From Lytechinus pictus (taxonomy: Eukaryota; Echinodermata; Echinoidea; Temnopleuroida; Toxopneustidae), in contig NW_026974141.1 in assembly GCF_037042905.1 (NCBI RefSeq), forward strand, positions 326,001-390,000: a stretch of DNA of 64,000 nucleotides, given 5' to 3'. The position numbers and the translations under genes are program-made. Within the stretch, counting starts at the first letter, position 1. Each line of letters starts with the position of its first letter. The notes below the pieces were generated by a model. That model worked only from the letters and a program-made list of their open reading frames with translations, searched no databases and was not told where the DNA came from. Below, piece after piece: positions 12,137 to 24,997 of the stretch.

Positions 12137-15100
12137 ATGGTGAACAAGATAAAAGGATCAAAGATGAAGTAGTCTATTCATGCTGTTAGAATCCTTGGGG
12201 TCCTAGGTTTGATAGTTGCCGCGTTCGTTTCGACAATTCCTAGTGCGTCTGGAGCCAAATTCCTTGCATCCCTGTTTCACCCGCTGAGCCAAGCTTCACA
12301 CAATGCCTTCGTTGGTCGACTCACAAGGGGTCTCGTGTCTCGAGGGCACACGGTGACGGTCCTAGCTGCTGATACTCATGACTTCAAAGGCTTGCAGAAA
12401 GATATATCATCTACAAGGATAGTTACTTTTAAGGTAGGAGATGACCCCTTTTCTTTTCAAATGCGTTAATCAACGACTAATTTCTGATATTTATCGCCTG
12501 GATCACTGAGCTCGAAAAGCCATTTTCAAAATACAGGGGATGTGATCAAATAGGGTACCTGATATGAATTATAGTGGTATGCCTTTATTTGGTGTGTAGA
12601 ATGGGATATTTTCAGCAGCGCAGTATGTTCAGAGTTCAAAGATTTCTCTGAACTGTACTACAACTTAAAGCCACTACGCCACATCTATTTTGAACAGCGA
12701 ATTCTCAAGACCGATATAAACTACCTAGTATGGACCCTAAATTATTTCAACATCCATAACATGATATTATATTATGCCAAGAATTAAAATGTTTTAAAAA
12801 ACTGTAAAACGTTCCTCTTTTCAATAGAGAGCAATTAAATGACAATCATATTTTTAAAAACCACAATATATTTCCGACTTTTTAATGAAAGGGTAGGCCT
12901 ATATGTACAAAGGTCTATTGCAGGAACATTTTAAAATGTGTTCAGGGTTCGCTACTCCGGCCTTTTCAGACATTCTAAAATGTCAGTCCTCCGCTCATCT
13001 CGCCTCCCTGTATCTCCAGACAGACGGTACCTCTTCAGCGATGGAAGATATTGCGAACACCAAGCTCTCCAAAAGCCAAGATGGGGATAACTGGATTGAA
13101 ACAGTAAGACTCTTAATGGCCGTTGGAAACATCGGTAAGCAGAACTGTGCCGATATGTCCAACGATGATGACGTCATGAATGATCTCCGGAAGGAAAAGT
13201 TTGACCTCCTTCTAGTGGAGATGTTTGTGCCCTGCGATGCGTTGTTGGCGGAATACCTGAAAGGTACGGCATTTCTTTCACTACCTTGAATAGATTGCAT
13301 CACGGAAGGTTATCTGAAGTAATCAGTAGATCTTCATTGGCTAGTTTGTTATAACACTTCTGATATAACGTTTGTAAAACATTCACTGATCTTAAAGCAG
13401 GGGGGGGGGTGTGGGCCGGAGTGGAATCCGCTATAATTTTTTATTTTTTTATTTCCTTAAGGATCCCACCAATCGTCCTTTTTCTTGAACCCATGACAGT
13501 CAGTCACTACGTGAAAACGAAAAATTATGGACAGGTTTTCATAATATTCTTACCACTGCCTGTAGTTCCATTCATCGTTATGACGTCATCATTTCGTTTT
13601 CCTGCTTTCGACGAGGACTTATACAACCTTGAAATCCCTTCATCCTACGTTCCTTTGAGTTTGGGCGCTTTCACCGATGAGATGACGTTTGTCCAACGCG
13701 TGCAGAACTTTGTCGGTCGCCATGTGATAGGGAAGATCTTACAACACATGAGCTTCAGGTCTTATAGGTGAGTTATCGTAAGAATATGAATTGATGTTAC
13801 AGTCACAACGACACCTACCTGAGACCATTCAAATTTATCATTTCAACGTCTCGGGGGAAAATTAGATAAATCATGACAAAAGTTATGACAGTGTTCCAGA
13901 ATATTACCCCTGAACTATATTCTCATTGCGTACTGGACTTGCGCTTACATGGAAACGCATTAAAGGTTAACTTTTCAGAATGATGTCGAAAGCACTCACG
14001 TACCTCAGCCCGAGGGATTGGGGAAGGCCCGGATGACCTTTTTTTATGGAAATTATGATGACTTTTGGTCTCTTTATTTCAGTTCTCAGAAAATATTACT
14101 TGTCCCTCTCATGACGACATTGACGAGATTCTCCGGAAGGTACACTGTTAGAAAATTTCTAATTAAAAAAAAATCCTGCAGCAGAGTCTCGAGAACACCT
14201 GTAATCTTACTGCAATGTGTAATCTTACATGCATACATTTGTGTAAAATTACAGAAAATAGATATTTGGTGTATGTAACCTTACAAATGTATTGTAATAA
14301 AACTGTTTTCCTCCTTTTTGAACCAGACCTGTTCTGTAAAATTCTATAACAATTGTATAAAATCTTTCCAGTTTTAACAATTGACAAAATGATTTGGTTA
14401 CTTCTTTCTGTAAAATCTTTTTTTTTTTTTCTCTTCTGTAAAACCTTCTGTTTTTTCTAACAGTGTATGCAAAGTTGGAAAAGAGTGTTATTTCAACTGA
14501 AAGGACATGATGTCAGTAGAAATGTTTGGTTGCAAGCTTTCTCGTTCCTTTCCAAGTTCCAGAACAAGGCTTTGGAAAACCCCATAAGGGAAAGGCGAAA
14601 AATCGTGTCCACTCTTCAACCGTTTTCATCATCTTGTTTATGTTATCTAAACACTGGATGACTGTGCTACCTTTTGCTTACATTCCTTTTTGCCTGGTAT
14701 CACCTCTACGAATTTTACTCATCCCCCGTGCAGACAATTTCTTCCCTCTTCCCTCCTATACCTCTCTTCCCTCATTATTTTGTTAATTTTAAAATCTATT
14801 GTCAATAAAAAGCTGGGTCACAGATATACTAGCCCATCATCTTAATAGGCCTCTCCATACCCTGTCTGCATAGGGACATCCAGTTGCAACACGACATCGC
14901 AACAACATCGTCAATGAGAGAACTCATAGGACGTGCCGAACTCTGGTTATGCCATGTCGATTTCGCCCTCGAATTCCCGCATCCCACCGCTCCGAACTGG
15001 GTGATGTTTGCCGGCTTGACGGCGAGCGAAGGGACCAAGCAACTTCAGGAGGTAGGTTGAATTTCATCGAGGATCTCTAATTACAAACCATGATATAAGG

Positions 15101-18100
15101 CTCTTATAATTGTGAATTGGTCCCATTATACACTTAACCCTGGGGGTACTTGGATTATGATTGGACGGGAATGTGAGGCTGGGGGCCATTTTTAAGGGTC
15201 ATTTGACCTTGAACATGTACCCATGTCTAAGGATTTTTTCTCAAAATGCAGACCCATGCCCAGGATTTTCTTTAAAATATAGACCCATATTCCAGATTAA
15301 TTCTGCCTTTTTTAAGCAATGAGACCATCATAATAAAAAGAAAGATCATGAAGTCTGTGACGTATAACTGCAAGTGACTTGACAGTCGACAGTACTCAAA
15401 ACAAAAGACTCCATGACGCAGATTATCCTGTTATCAGACGATGCTGCTGCATACCATCAAGCGTACCATCAGGAATACTGGCGAGCATGCATGCACTATT
15501 TATGCACGGTACTGTAACTGTATACGGTCGGCCGAGTGTGCCAGATATGCATAGAGTGACGTACCCCGGTGCCCATTGCTATCATACTAAGATGTGGAAA
15601 TACTACAGGTTGAATCTACTCGTCCCGGGGTTCCGCACCTCGTACTCTCGACCGGGATTAACATAGACATTTCATGGGCATTTTCGGGGGCTTTTCCTGG
15701 GGACCCTTATAAGTATTTGTTTTTTGTTTCAGAAACGGACCCATGTGTAAGGATTATTCAGTTGAAAAATAGGACCCATGGCTAAGGATTTCTTGCATTA
15801 GCAATACACATGTCTAAGGATTTCTTTGCAAAAAATAAAAAAACGACCCACTGAGCGGCATATCCCCGTATGCGATATACACAAGATACAGATAGCGCTT
15901 TATAACCGTTATCCTAAGACCCTAAACTCTTTTTATTGTTTGCCAAGAAAAACTGTTTTTGTACCAAATTATGCATTTCATTTCTTGCATACATGCTAGT
16001 TCGTTCTTGTTACTCTTATTTCTCTTCCTTTCCAGGATTTGGAAGACTTCGTCCAGGGGTCTGGAGAAAATGGTGTAGTTGTTTTCAGTCTGGTAAGAAA
16101 TTCAAATAACCAAGTCACTTAATATTTGAATTAAATCATGAAGTAATCCATAAATTCGGATCATTGACAAAAATAACTAATATGTGATAGTCCTTTTCTA
16201 GAAAATTGATTTCATAAGATCTTATTTCGGAATGTATCAAATTGAACGTGGATTTTTCACAAATAAATTAATGTCAAGGACCAAGTAAGATATCAGAAAA
16301 TTACAGACTTTGTCCTCTATTTCGATAGACCAAGCCCGTGAAACATGCGTTCCAATTCGTCCAAGTAAGGAAACGGTGGTTTAGTGGAAAACCCGTTCCG
16401 AACGATTGCTAAGAACAATTGCTACTTCGCAAATGCTATAAGACCCGGGGGGGCACTACCATAGACGAGTGGATACCATGCGCGACCAATGGGTCTCGAA
16501 AAGCACCCTAAACACGTATTTTCCATATTCTGAAAATGCACCCCTTAACATGTATTGGCGTGTGAAACCCTACCCTTAACAAGTATTGGAAACAAAACGA
16601 TACTCTTGGCAAGTATTCCCTGAATTGAATCCCTGAATACCTAAACAAGTACACCGATATTTCAATTGTTATGTCACGGACGTCGGTCGTCGGTTTTACC
16701 TTTACCTATATAGTCGTTTAGTATAAGCCCCTCCTCCCACACCTCGCGCAAAACGGTACTCTAAACACGCAGTGTTGACTCTTGGGGCAAAAAGAACATC
16801 CTTTATAAAACATTTTAGGCTTAATTTTTTATACCCTCGCATATTTGACCCTAACCACGTAGCTTTCCTACCGAAAATAGATACCCTTTTTTCATAATTT
16901 TAGTGTTTTTGACACCCTTATTACGTTACGTACGTAACGTGCCCTATCTTGAAAAGGACATTATTTTTACTTTTTTTTTTTGGTCGCGCATGGTATCCAC
17001 TCGTCAATGTAAGTGCCCCCCCCCCCCCCCCCCCCCCCGGTATAAGACACAAACGCTGACGCAATTCTCTACGACTATTAGTAGATTCGGATAATGCTGA
17101 ATGAAGAAAACCCTTGCTACTTGGGCAACTAATGCTTGATGTTCTACCGTAGATGGAAACCTTTCCGGCATGACTCGATCTGACCATGCTGGATTGCTCT
17201 TTTCGTTCAGTACAGGGTTCGACTAAGAGGAATCTCCTGAGCGAGGAAACCATCGAAACGTTTGCACAGGTCTTCCGAGAGTTGCCTGCGAGAGTTATTT
17301 GGAAATATGATGGTCCTGTTCCCCGTAACCTTGGCAACAACACACGCCAGATGCCATGGATACCACAGGCCGATCTTTTAGGTAACGATATAAAAATATA
17401 TAAATATATATATTACTAGTCTGGAAGGAAAGGGGTGAGGGAGATTGACAAAAAGTTAAGTGTGACAAAGTATTTCTTTCCCAATCGCTTGCAATTATCA
17501 TTTAATTGACACATGGTATGTACAGCTGTGTAGTCGTAAATGTCATTTGAGCAGTGCACTGTATATCGGCATTACCTAAAAATTACATTCCTGATGACGC
17601 ACTCAACGTTTTGTGAAACAATCCTGAATCTATCGTTACCTTCAGAGTCATCGTGATATACAGATGAATTGATCATGTTGATATACATTGTTAACCCAAG
17701 TAGAACAGTTGCTGCAATGGCTCAGCTGAGCAGGGTGAACCTTCCAATGTCATTTTATCATGCATTATATTTCGTTGTAATATTTGTGTATATGCGTCTA
17801 TAAATCAAAGTGTGGATCAAGACTCCTCATTCATGGAGGAGCAATTTTTTTTATATTCGAACTGAATGAGTTCTGCCCAAGATGAAGTTGGGAGGAGTTC
17901 CTCCATTAATAAAAATAAGTTCTGTCATTCAATTTACGCTGATGTGCATTGGTCTTTCTAGTTTAAGTCAAAGAGGAAATGCATAATTTCCAAGTATTAC
18001 TCGTACATCCACGTTCTTTAATACCATGAAGGTGTCTCTTGAAATACGTCTGATTTTTTTTTAAAGCTCATCCGCAGACAAAACTACTGGTATACCACGG

Positions 18101-18914
18101 GGGACTTGCCGGGGTCTACGAGGCCTTGCAGTTCCAGAAGCCCATGGTACTTCTACCGCTGTTTGCTGACCAACCTGCGGTGGCGGCTCGGGTCGCCAAG
18201 AAGGGAATGGGGGTTGTCCTGTCGAAAAGCAACTTGACCGTTGAGGCAATAAAGTCAGCTATTCATCAAGTACTTAATGACCCAAGGTATGTATTGGTAG
18301 TGTTATAATCAATTTGATCTGTTAGAAAGGTTTTATTTATTCAGGAATTATGTTTCATGCACTAAACTTGATTAGCAGTTGTCATGGTGGCGATACAAGG
18401 GGGGTTAGTGGATGGAAAAAAATCAAACAAAAGGAAGAAAAGGGAACAGCTTTTTTCTATTGATTATATTATACCCCTATTATTCAATGTTGTCCTTATG
18501 TAAAAAAAATGGCTCCGCATTGAAAATGGTGCCCGCCAAACTTTAATCTCACTATCAAGACTCACAAGCCATATGCTGCACAACTCTACGGAACAACTGT
18601 GATTCCTGCAGAAATGTTTCTGTTTCTCCATCAGTTACAAGAGCAACGTCGAGAGGTATGGATCCATCAGCAAAGACACGATCGCCAGCCCCTTGGACAC
18701 GGCTTTGTTTTGGATCGAACATATCGTCAAGTTCGGCGGCTCACATCTGAAGTCTAGAGCTGGAGAGATGAATCTCATGAGTAGGAACTCAATAGACGTA
18801 ATATCGTTTATCGTTGTTATGATTTTGATGGCACTTTATGTTGAATATCTCATAATTCATTCCTGCTATCGCTGTGTATGCAGGAACAGGAACAACAAGT
18901 CGAAATCGGATTGA
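12137..18914 (+). CDS. UDP-glycosyltransferase gene 2, with nonsense codon near the start
   Basis: Eight exons: 12137-12433, 12924-13263, 13566-13767, 14874-15051, 16036-16092, 17216-17381, 18067-18286, 18635-18914. They join in frame to about 579 codons (UGTs are usually about 530). Exon 1 encodes a signal-peptide-like core (VLGLIVAAFV) and SQASHNAFVGRL, where the His (codon 55) fits the catalytic base, followed by RGHTVTVLAAD. Exon 2 has the KFDLLLVEMFVPCDALLAEYL block; exons 6-7 have WIPQADLLG and the signature (HGGLAGVYEA .. PLFADQ); exon 8 has a membrane anchor and a basic tail. Start: ATG at 12137 in AAAATGG context, with a second in-frame ATG at 12164, but TAG follows at 12170-12172 and no later in-frame ATG precedes the catalytic His. 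So it is a recent pseudogene, a variant allele, or a base error. All later exons are open and conserved, which argues for recent or no loss. Confidence 0.82.
14143..14465. mobile_element. TA-flanked MITE (CACTGTTAGAAA ends), copy 1
   Basis: A 323-bp element with ends CACTGTTAGAAAATT and TTTTTTCTAACAGTG flanked by TA, as in Tc1/mariner-type MITEs. Interior: CTGCAGCAGAGTCTCGAGAA and CACCTGTAATCTTAC, shared in inverted orientation with 39,964-40,264. Lies in UGT gene 2 intron 3. Confidence 0.8.
15130..15880. repeat. Repeat with GACCCATGTCTAAGGATT subunits
   Basis: At least six imperfect copies of a roughly 33-bp unit (ACCCATG.CTAAGGATTTTTT) lie in two clusters (15,205-15,290 and 15,725-15,850) around a unique core. 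Lies in UGT gene 2 intron 4. Terminal repeats are not resolved. Confidence 0.5.
16445..17040. mobile_element. hAT-like MITE with 8-bp target duplication
   Basis: A 596-bp element flanked by the perfect duplication TATAAGAC (16437-16444 and 17041-17048). The terminal inverted repeat is about 45 bp, with GACGAGTGGATACCATGCGC on the left and its close complement on the right, bounded by G and C runs. Inside are repeats of the CCTTAACAAGTATT type. Lies in UGT gene 2 intron 5. Confidence 0.85.
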
Positions 18915-19394
18915 AGATTGGTGGTATTTTGCAGCTATACCAAGTGAACATTTGCTTTGTTATTTTTTACCTAAACAATTCATGATTATTTCAACAACAA
19001 GAGCAAAAAATATGTAAATTAATCATGTAGTGTTCATTTCATGTCATTTCATTTATTTCCATATTCAATTAAAAACAAACATAATCATCAAATCACAAAC
19101 AAGAATATATACATATAATACATACAGAAAAAAGTGAGAGAAGGCCATATTACAAACATATAAAAAAAAACTACATAACAAATTGAAATTACCAAAAGCC
19201 AAGGGGGCTTATCGAGGGTAATCCCATAGAACTGAGAAAACAAATTAAACTATTTTAATGAAGAGATGTCAAAGCCAAGATAGAAAGAGAAGAGACTAGA
19301 GAAGGAGAAAAGACTGTAAAGGAAATGAAAATGAGAATGCATAGTAGACAGAAGGAGAGATTGACATAATGTAGCATGTTTCTACAAAAATCTA
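18915..19394 (-). other. UGT gene 2 downstream; possible LINE 3' end
   Basis: The first 100 bases should hold the UGT 3' UTR; no canonical AATAAA is seen, only ATTAAA near 19,066. From about 19,040 the minus strand reads like a LINE 3' end (ATGGAAATAAATGAAATGAC tail, and a small AAGCCCCCTTGGCTT stem-loop near 19,195). Weak. Confidence 0.3.
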
Positions 19395-19548
19395 TTAAAG
19401 GTCAAGTCCACCCCAGAAAATTGTTGATTTTAATCGATAGAGAAAAATCAAACAAACCATGACGGCCACAAGACGACACGAATAAGTGCTCCGCTCCAAT
19501 CCTTATACACTTAACACGAAATAAGTTTGGACAGTGAAAAACGCAAGA

Positions 19549-20493
19549 ATGAACAAGGGACAAGCCGGTTCTAAACGGCGTAGGCCAATCACGCCCACCA
19601 GCCCTACCCTACCGGAAAGCTCAGGGGATCTGCTACCTGCAATAGAGAAACTACTGGATGCAAAGATTGATAAACTGAACAGTCGCTTCGATATTTTAGA
19701 AAGCAGAATAGCTACGAAGGTGTCGCAGATAGAAAGTAAGCTGGATAGCTTTGCGGAGTCCTTAAACTTCCTTTCTAAAGAGATTGAAGAAGTGAAAAAG
19801 GTAGAAATACACAGAATCCAAAACAAATTGGAAGAGGAAAGACTGAATCGTGAAAAGGAGATAGACAGGATTTCATCTTACATTTGCAGGGAGAATCTTG
19901 TTATAATGGGGATCCCGGAGCTCACAGAGAAGGAGGATACCGACAAAGTGGTTAGAGAATTCTATCGGAGAAGCCTGAAAATGGAAGAAGGAGTGATACG
20001 AGAAATAGAGCATCAGAGAGTGCATCGAGTACCTGCTGTAACAAAGCCACGCCCTATCAAAGTTCGCTTTCTACGTTATACTGATAAAGTGAAAGTTCAA
20101 CAGAATGGCCGTCTACTGAAAGGCACATCCTTCTACATCTTGGATGATCTTCCGAAGAGAGTCCGCCTGGAGCGCAGCCGCCAACTCCCAGCTCTTCGAG
20201 CCGCTAAAGAAGAAGGAAAAATTGCGTTTTTCTCAAGAGCAGAACCGTGGAAGCTGGTCATCATCGAGAGAGAGGACGAGGGAAGGAACGCGACGAGAGT
20301 TAGAAGTAGAAATACCAACGCGGAAAAGGATTCTGGAGATAATCGAGCAATGGGTAATGTTAAGCAATTAACGGAGGAAGGAATGAAAGCAATGGCAAAT
20401 GTGAATATGAATCATATCGCAGAGGAAGATCAAGGGAAGAAAATAACAAGGAAAGTGAACCAAAACACAGAGGATTTGATCGTGATGGAATGA
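19549..20493 (+). CDS. LINE ORF1 protein (L1 ORF1-like RNA-binding protein)
   Basis: 314 codons from the ATG at 19549; an in-frame GTG lies 15 bases upstream. L1-type ORF1 proteins trimerise, bind the LINE RNA and act as nucleic-acid chaperones. Visible order: basic N-terminus (SKRRRP), a charged heptad-rich coiled coil (about residues 25-110, LLDAKIDKLNSRFDILESR and beyond), an RRM-like start (RENLVIMGIPE), then a C-terminal block with HRVP, RPIKVRFLRY, ILDDLPKRVRLER and GKIAFFSRAEPWKLVI, the order found in transposase_22/L1 ORF1 proteins. The last 60 residues are low-complexity N/K/E-rich. No stop or frameshift. It is separated from its ORF2 by 4.9 kb, far more than usual. Confidence 0.8.
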   Translation: MNKGQAGSKRRRPITPTSPTLPESSGDLLPAIEKLLDAKIDKLNSRFDILESRIATKVSQIESKLDSFAESLNFLSKEIEEVKKVEIHRIQNKLEEERLNREKEIDRISSYICRENLVIMGIPELTEKEDTDKVVREFYRRSLKMEEGVIREIEHQRVHRVPAVTKPRPIKVRFLRYTDKVKVQQNGRLLKGTSFYILDDLPKRVRLERSRQLPALRAAKEEGKIAFFSRAEPWKLVIIEREDEGRNATRVRSRNTNAEKDSGDNRAMGNVKQLTEEGMKAMANVNMNHIAEEDQGKKITRKVNQNTEDLIVME

Positions 20494-20649
20494 AGTGATT
20501 AACCAACTCGGCGAGTGATGAAACAGGTAAAGAGAATGCTTTCTATACGCCAATAGAAGATTAAGAATAATAACATGTACGTTGATGATTATAGAAATGT
20601 ATGAAATGATTTTTGATAACCTGCTGGATGAAAATAAATCATTTCTGAT

Positions 20650-22620
20650 TTGGAGAAACAGATAGTACTTAACTATTTTGAATATGTGCTTGCAATGAGC
20701 AGAAGTTATTTTGCAAAATCTCAATGAAAAGATCGATAGTTTTGTCAACTTTGGAGAAAAAAAAATTCAGAGAAGTGCAGGTGTTTTAGAGATTGTTAAC
20801 ATCAATTCGCAAAACAAAAGAGATACAGAGGAACATCAGGCATGTCAGGAGGATGTTCAGAATCTAAAAATCTATGTAATTTCTTTTTTCTCAGATAACG
20901 CATGACTATCGAGTATATATACAATAAGAATGTTTGTTTATACATGTTTTGGGAAAAAAAGGATTGATTCTGTTCGGGATTCTGACAGTATTTTGATCTG
21001 TTTGGAAGGTGATTAATGTTTTGTTTTTTCTTTCTTTTTTATTTAAACAGTTTTAATGGCAAAAATAAAATCATTAGTTCAAGCGATGATGAAACTAGGT
21101 TATAACTATTTTGAATATCTGCTGCCAGTGAGCAGAAGTTATTTTGCAAAATCTTACTGAAGAGAATGATAGTAGAGTTGATAACTTTGAAAAGGAAAAA
21201 AAAAGAGAGAAAGGGTGTTTTAGAGATTGTTAAAATTAATTTACAAAACAAAAAGAGATAAAGAGGAACACTAGGAGAATTCAAATTGTAATAATCTATG
21301 TTATTTTTTCCTTTTCAGTTATCACAGGCCTATCGAGTATACATGATGAATGCTTTATATACATGTTTTGAAAAAAAAGAATGAGAAGAATTGATTCGGT
21401 AGGGGAATCTGACAGTATTTTGATCTGTTTGGAAGGTGATTAGTGTTTTTTTTAAACAACTTTAACAACAAAAAAGATAATCATTTCAAGCAATGATGGA
21501 ATTAGGATATAACTACTTGAATATCTGCTGGAAGTGAGCAAAAGTTACTTTGCAAAATCTTACTGAAGAGAATGATAATAGAGTTGATAGCTTTGAAAGG
21601 GAAAAAGAGAGAAGTGGTGTTTTAGAGATTGATAAAATTAATTTACAAAACAAAAAGAGATAAAGAGGAACACTAGGAGAATTCAAATTGTAATAATCTA
21701 TGTTATTTTTTCCTTTTCAGTTATCACAGGCCTATCGAGTATACATGATGAATGCTTTATATACATGTTTTGAAAAAAAAGAATGAGAAGAATTGATTCG
21801 GTAGGGGAATCTGACAGTATTTTGATCTGTTTGGAAGGTGATTAGTGTTTTTTTTTAAACAACTTTAACAACAAAAAAGATAATCATTTCAAGCAATGAT
21901 GGAATTAGGATATAACTACTTGAATATCTGCTGGAAGTGAGCAAAAGTTACTTTGCAAAATCTTACTGAAGAGAATGATAATAGAGTTGATAGCTTTGAA
22001 AGGGAAAAAGAGAGAAGTGGTGTTTTAGAGATTGATAAAATTAATTTACAAAACAAAAAGAAATAAAGAGGAACACCAAGAGAATTCAAATTGTAATAAT
22101 CTATGTTTTTTTTTTCTTTTCAGTTAACACAAGGGCTATCGAGTATATAAAAAATGAATGCTTCTTTATACAGGTTTTTTTGGGAAAAAAAAAGGATGAG
22201 AAGAATTGATTCTAGCGGGGAATATGACAGTATTTTGATCTGTTGGAAGATGATTAGTGATGGGTTTTTTTGACAACTTTAACAACAACAAAAATCGTTA
22301 TTTCAAGCGATGATGACATTAGGAAATGAGCAGAAGTTATTTTGTAAAATCTCACTGAAGACAATGATAGTAGAGTTGATAATTCTGAAAAAGCCTATGG
22401 AGAGAAGTGTATGATGTTTTAAAGATTGTTGATATTAATTCGCAAAACAAAAAGAAATAAAGAGGAATATCAGAGTATGTTAAAAATGTCGATCTATGCA
22501 AAATCATTTGAGATAATACAGGCCTATTAAATATACAATGTTTGTTTTTATTGGTTTTGAAAAAGAAAAGATTTGATTCGGTCGGAGAATTTGACAGTAT
22601 ATTGATCTGTTTGGATAACC
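20650..22620 (+). repeat. Tandem array of ~410-bp monomers in LINE spacer
   Basis: About five head-to-tail units. The marker TTTGGAAGGTGATTA recurs near 21,005, 21,427, 21,831 and 22,243 (last boundary near 22,612), and GAGCAGAAGTTATTTTGCAAA recurs once per unit. Units 3 and 4 are nearly identical; outer units are diverged. No conserved reading frame across units. Confidence 0.85.
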
Positions 22621-22979
22621 TTCTGTTATGTGGACGATTTGAGAATTTAGTATCTTGTAACATTTTATCTAGATTAACGAAATATCATCGATGAAAGCTT
22701 TGAAAAAAATAGTCGTTAAGTAAAACTCATAAAAGATTGCTATCAGTGTGCGGTGAACATGATTGTGTACTGAGTAACAAGAAATCGTTTAAGTTTGCGG
22801 ATTCATGAAACATTGGCGTGTTTGTTTTTCTGCATATTCTTATTATAGATACAAAGAATGTGCTTTTATAATACAAATCTTCAAGGTAATTTCATATCAA
22901 AACAAGGTGTTCGGTTATCTTTGAAAAAACAACAACCAAGTTTTAGAATCCCATATTTATTGCATGCACGGGATTATTA

Positions 22980-24400
22980 TGTAAATCGATTTACGAACAC
23001 GTTGGAAATGGGTATACACTGACAAACATCTGAATGTTGGGAGGGTTGACATGCCCTATTTTTTTTTTTTTTATATATGCAAAGTAGATATGAATGAGAG
23101 GTGGAGTCAAACTTTTTTCTTTTTTTTATTCTTTGCACAAGTTAAAAGAAACAATTTGTTCTTTGACATGATGGGTTTTTTTACGCCTACTATGCATATG
23201 GTTCAACGTCCCCATTATTCATTATTTAACGAGCCATGGAAATGTTCTTAAACGTTCACTAAATTAATTTGAATTTTCAATTAGCATGTAAAGGAGGCAT
23301 TGGTGAGAATCAACCTTGCAATAGTAACCTTGACTTAATTTGCATGTCTCCAGTCATGAAAGCTGCATTGAAATTTAAATGTTTAACAAGTGGGCGTGGC
23401 AACTTTTCTCAGAATAGATTCAGACAATGCATTACGTCTATTAGGGATAATTCATCATTCTCTTTATTTTTTATTTCTTTCTCGAAGAACCGAAAATGTG
23501 TTGGATTTCTGTGTGTATGTCAATTGTAAATTCCAAACAAGAATATGGTGGATGCTCGGTTACAATTCAAATACTGAGATGCAAAAAATCCAATAAGGAA
23601 TCGATGGTTCTAAAGCAAGAAGCTGAAACTATTTAAAGTCTATGTCATTATGTTTCACTGTTCAACCAGTTGTAAAAATGTTTTAAACGTTTTGCTAACG
23701 TAACTTCCACTTAAATTTGTCTGTCGGTATGCAGGGCTCTATTGGTAAGAATCAACATTACTATAGTAATCTCGAAGTTATTCAAGTCACAGACATGCTG
23801 GTGGCATTCAAGTGGTTTACATTTTCTAACGCTAAACAAATGGGCGGGTTTTTTTTTTTTTTCTTCTTTTCTTTAACTTAACGAAGAATGTATAATCAGA
23901 CAATGTAGCACATTCAATGATATAGTTCATCAATTTTCTTTTTTTACTGAAAACCAGTTATTGTGTGTGCTTGCATCTATTGCAAAATACTTAACAAAAT
24001 ATTTTGTTTGTTTATAACCGATGTTATACTTCAATACTAAGATACAAATATTCCAATCCTTTGTTAAAAAGTTTAATCTATTTTAGACAAGAATCCATTT
24101 CATTCAATTTGGTTAAAATCATTATGTTTCACTGCTCAACCAGTAATAGAAATGTTTCAAACGTTCACTGACTCCTACGTTAATTGATCTGATGGTATGC
24201 AAAGTAGTTGTTGTAACTTGCCTTAGTAAACTCGCAATTTGACATACCAAGTTATTTGTTTCAATCAAATGTTTTTGGTATGAATTGTAATGGTTTTTAG
24301 TACAGTTCACCGTACAAGCTTTTGTGCATGAAATCAATAAGAGGTGAAACACCCTTTAATCTTTGTACAATAACTCCAAATGCTAACTTGGAAAAAAAGA
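22980..24400 (+). repeat. Second tandem array, ~440-475-bp units
   Basis: Three diverged units: AATGTTCTTAAACGTT at 23,241, AATGTTTTAAACGTT at 23,677 and AATGTTTCAAACGTT at 24,151, each followed by a block like GG.ATGCA...GGTAAGAATCAAC. The remaining spacer (24,400-25,405) is T-rich and unexplained. Confidence 0.6.
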
Positions 24401-24966
24401 GAGAGGAATAGAAAGAGAGACGGAATTTGACACATTGTCGTGCAGCTTGGGACTTTTTTCTTCTTCTTTTTTTTTTCTGAAAAAAGAAAAGGAATTTTGA
24501 ACATTCAAAAATTACGTTTAATTCAAAGAAATTGTAAAACAACAAAATATTGCGTCATGATGGTCTGCGAAGGAGCTTTATTGATAGTTCCTCTCTATTT
24601 TCCTCTGTTGATTTCAACAGCTCAGGTCAGTTTAGGTGCTATTTTTCGTCTTCTTCTTGTTGATTGTGGATCTTTTTTTTTTTTCTTTTCTTTTTTTATT
24701 CATTGTTATCAACACCCGTTTCCATTGATCCATATATGGAGCGCACCAATCAATTGTAAGAATCATTTGCATAAATGATCGGCTGTGGGTTCTTGAGACA
24801 TCGAGGTTTTTCCCCCTCCTTTTCTCTCTCCAGCTCTCTCATTCTTTTTTTTTTCTTAAAGAGAGCATCAAAGCATTGCTACATATATTTTTTCTTCGAA
24901 AAAGATATTCATCGTTGTATAAAAGAGGTTGTAACGATCATGTCCAATGCTATTGGCAATTTGAAA

Positions 24967-24997
<31 letters not shown>

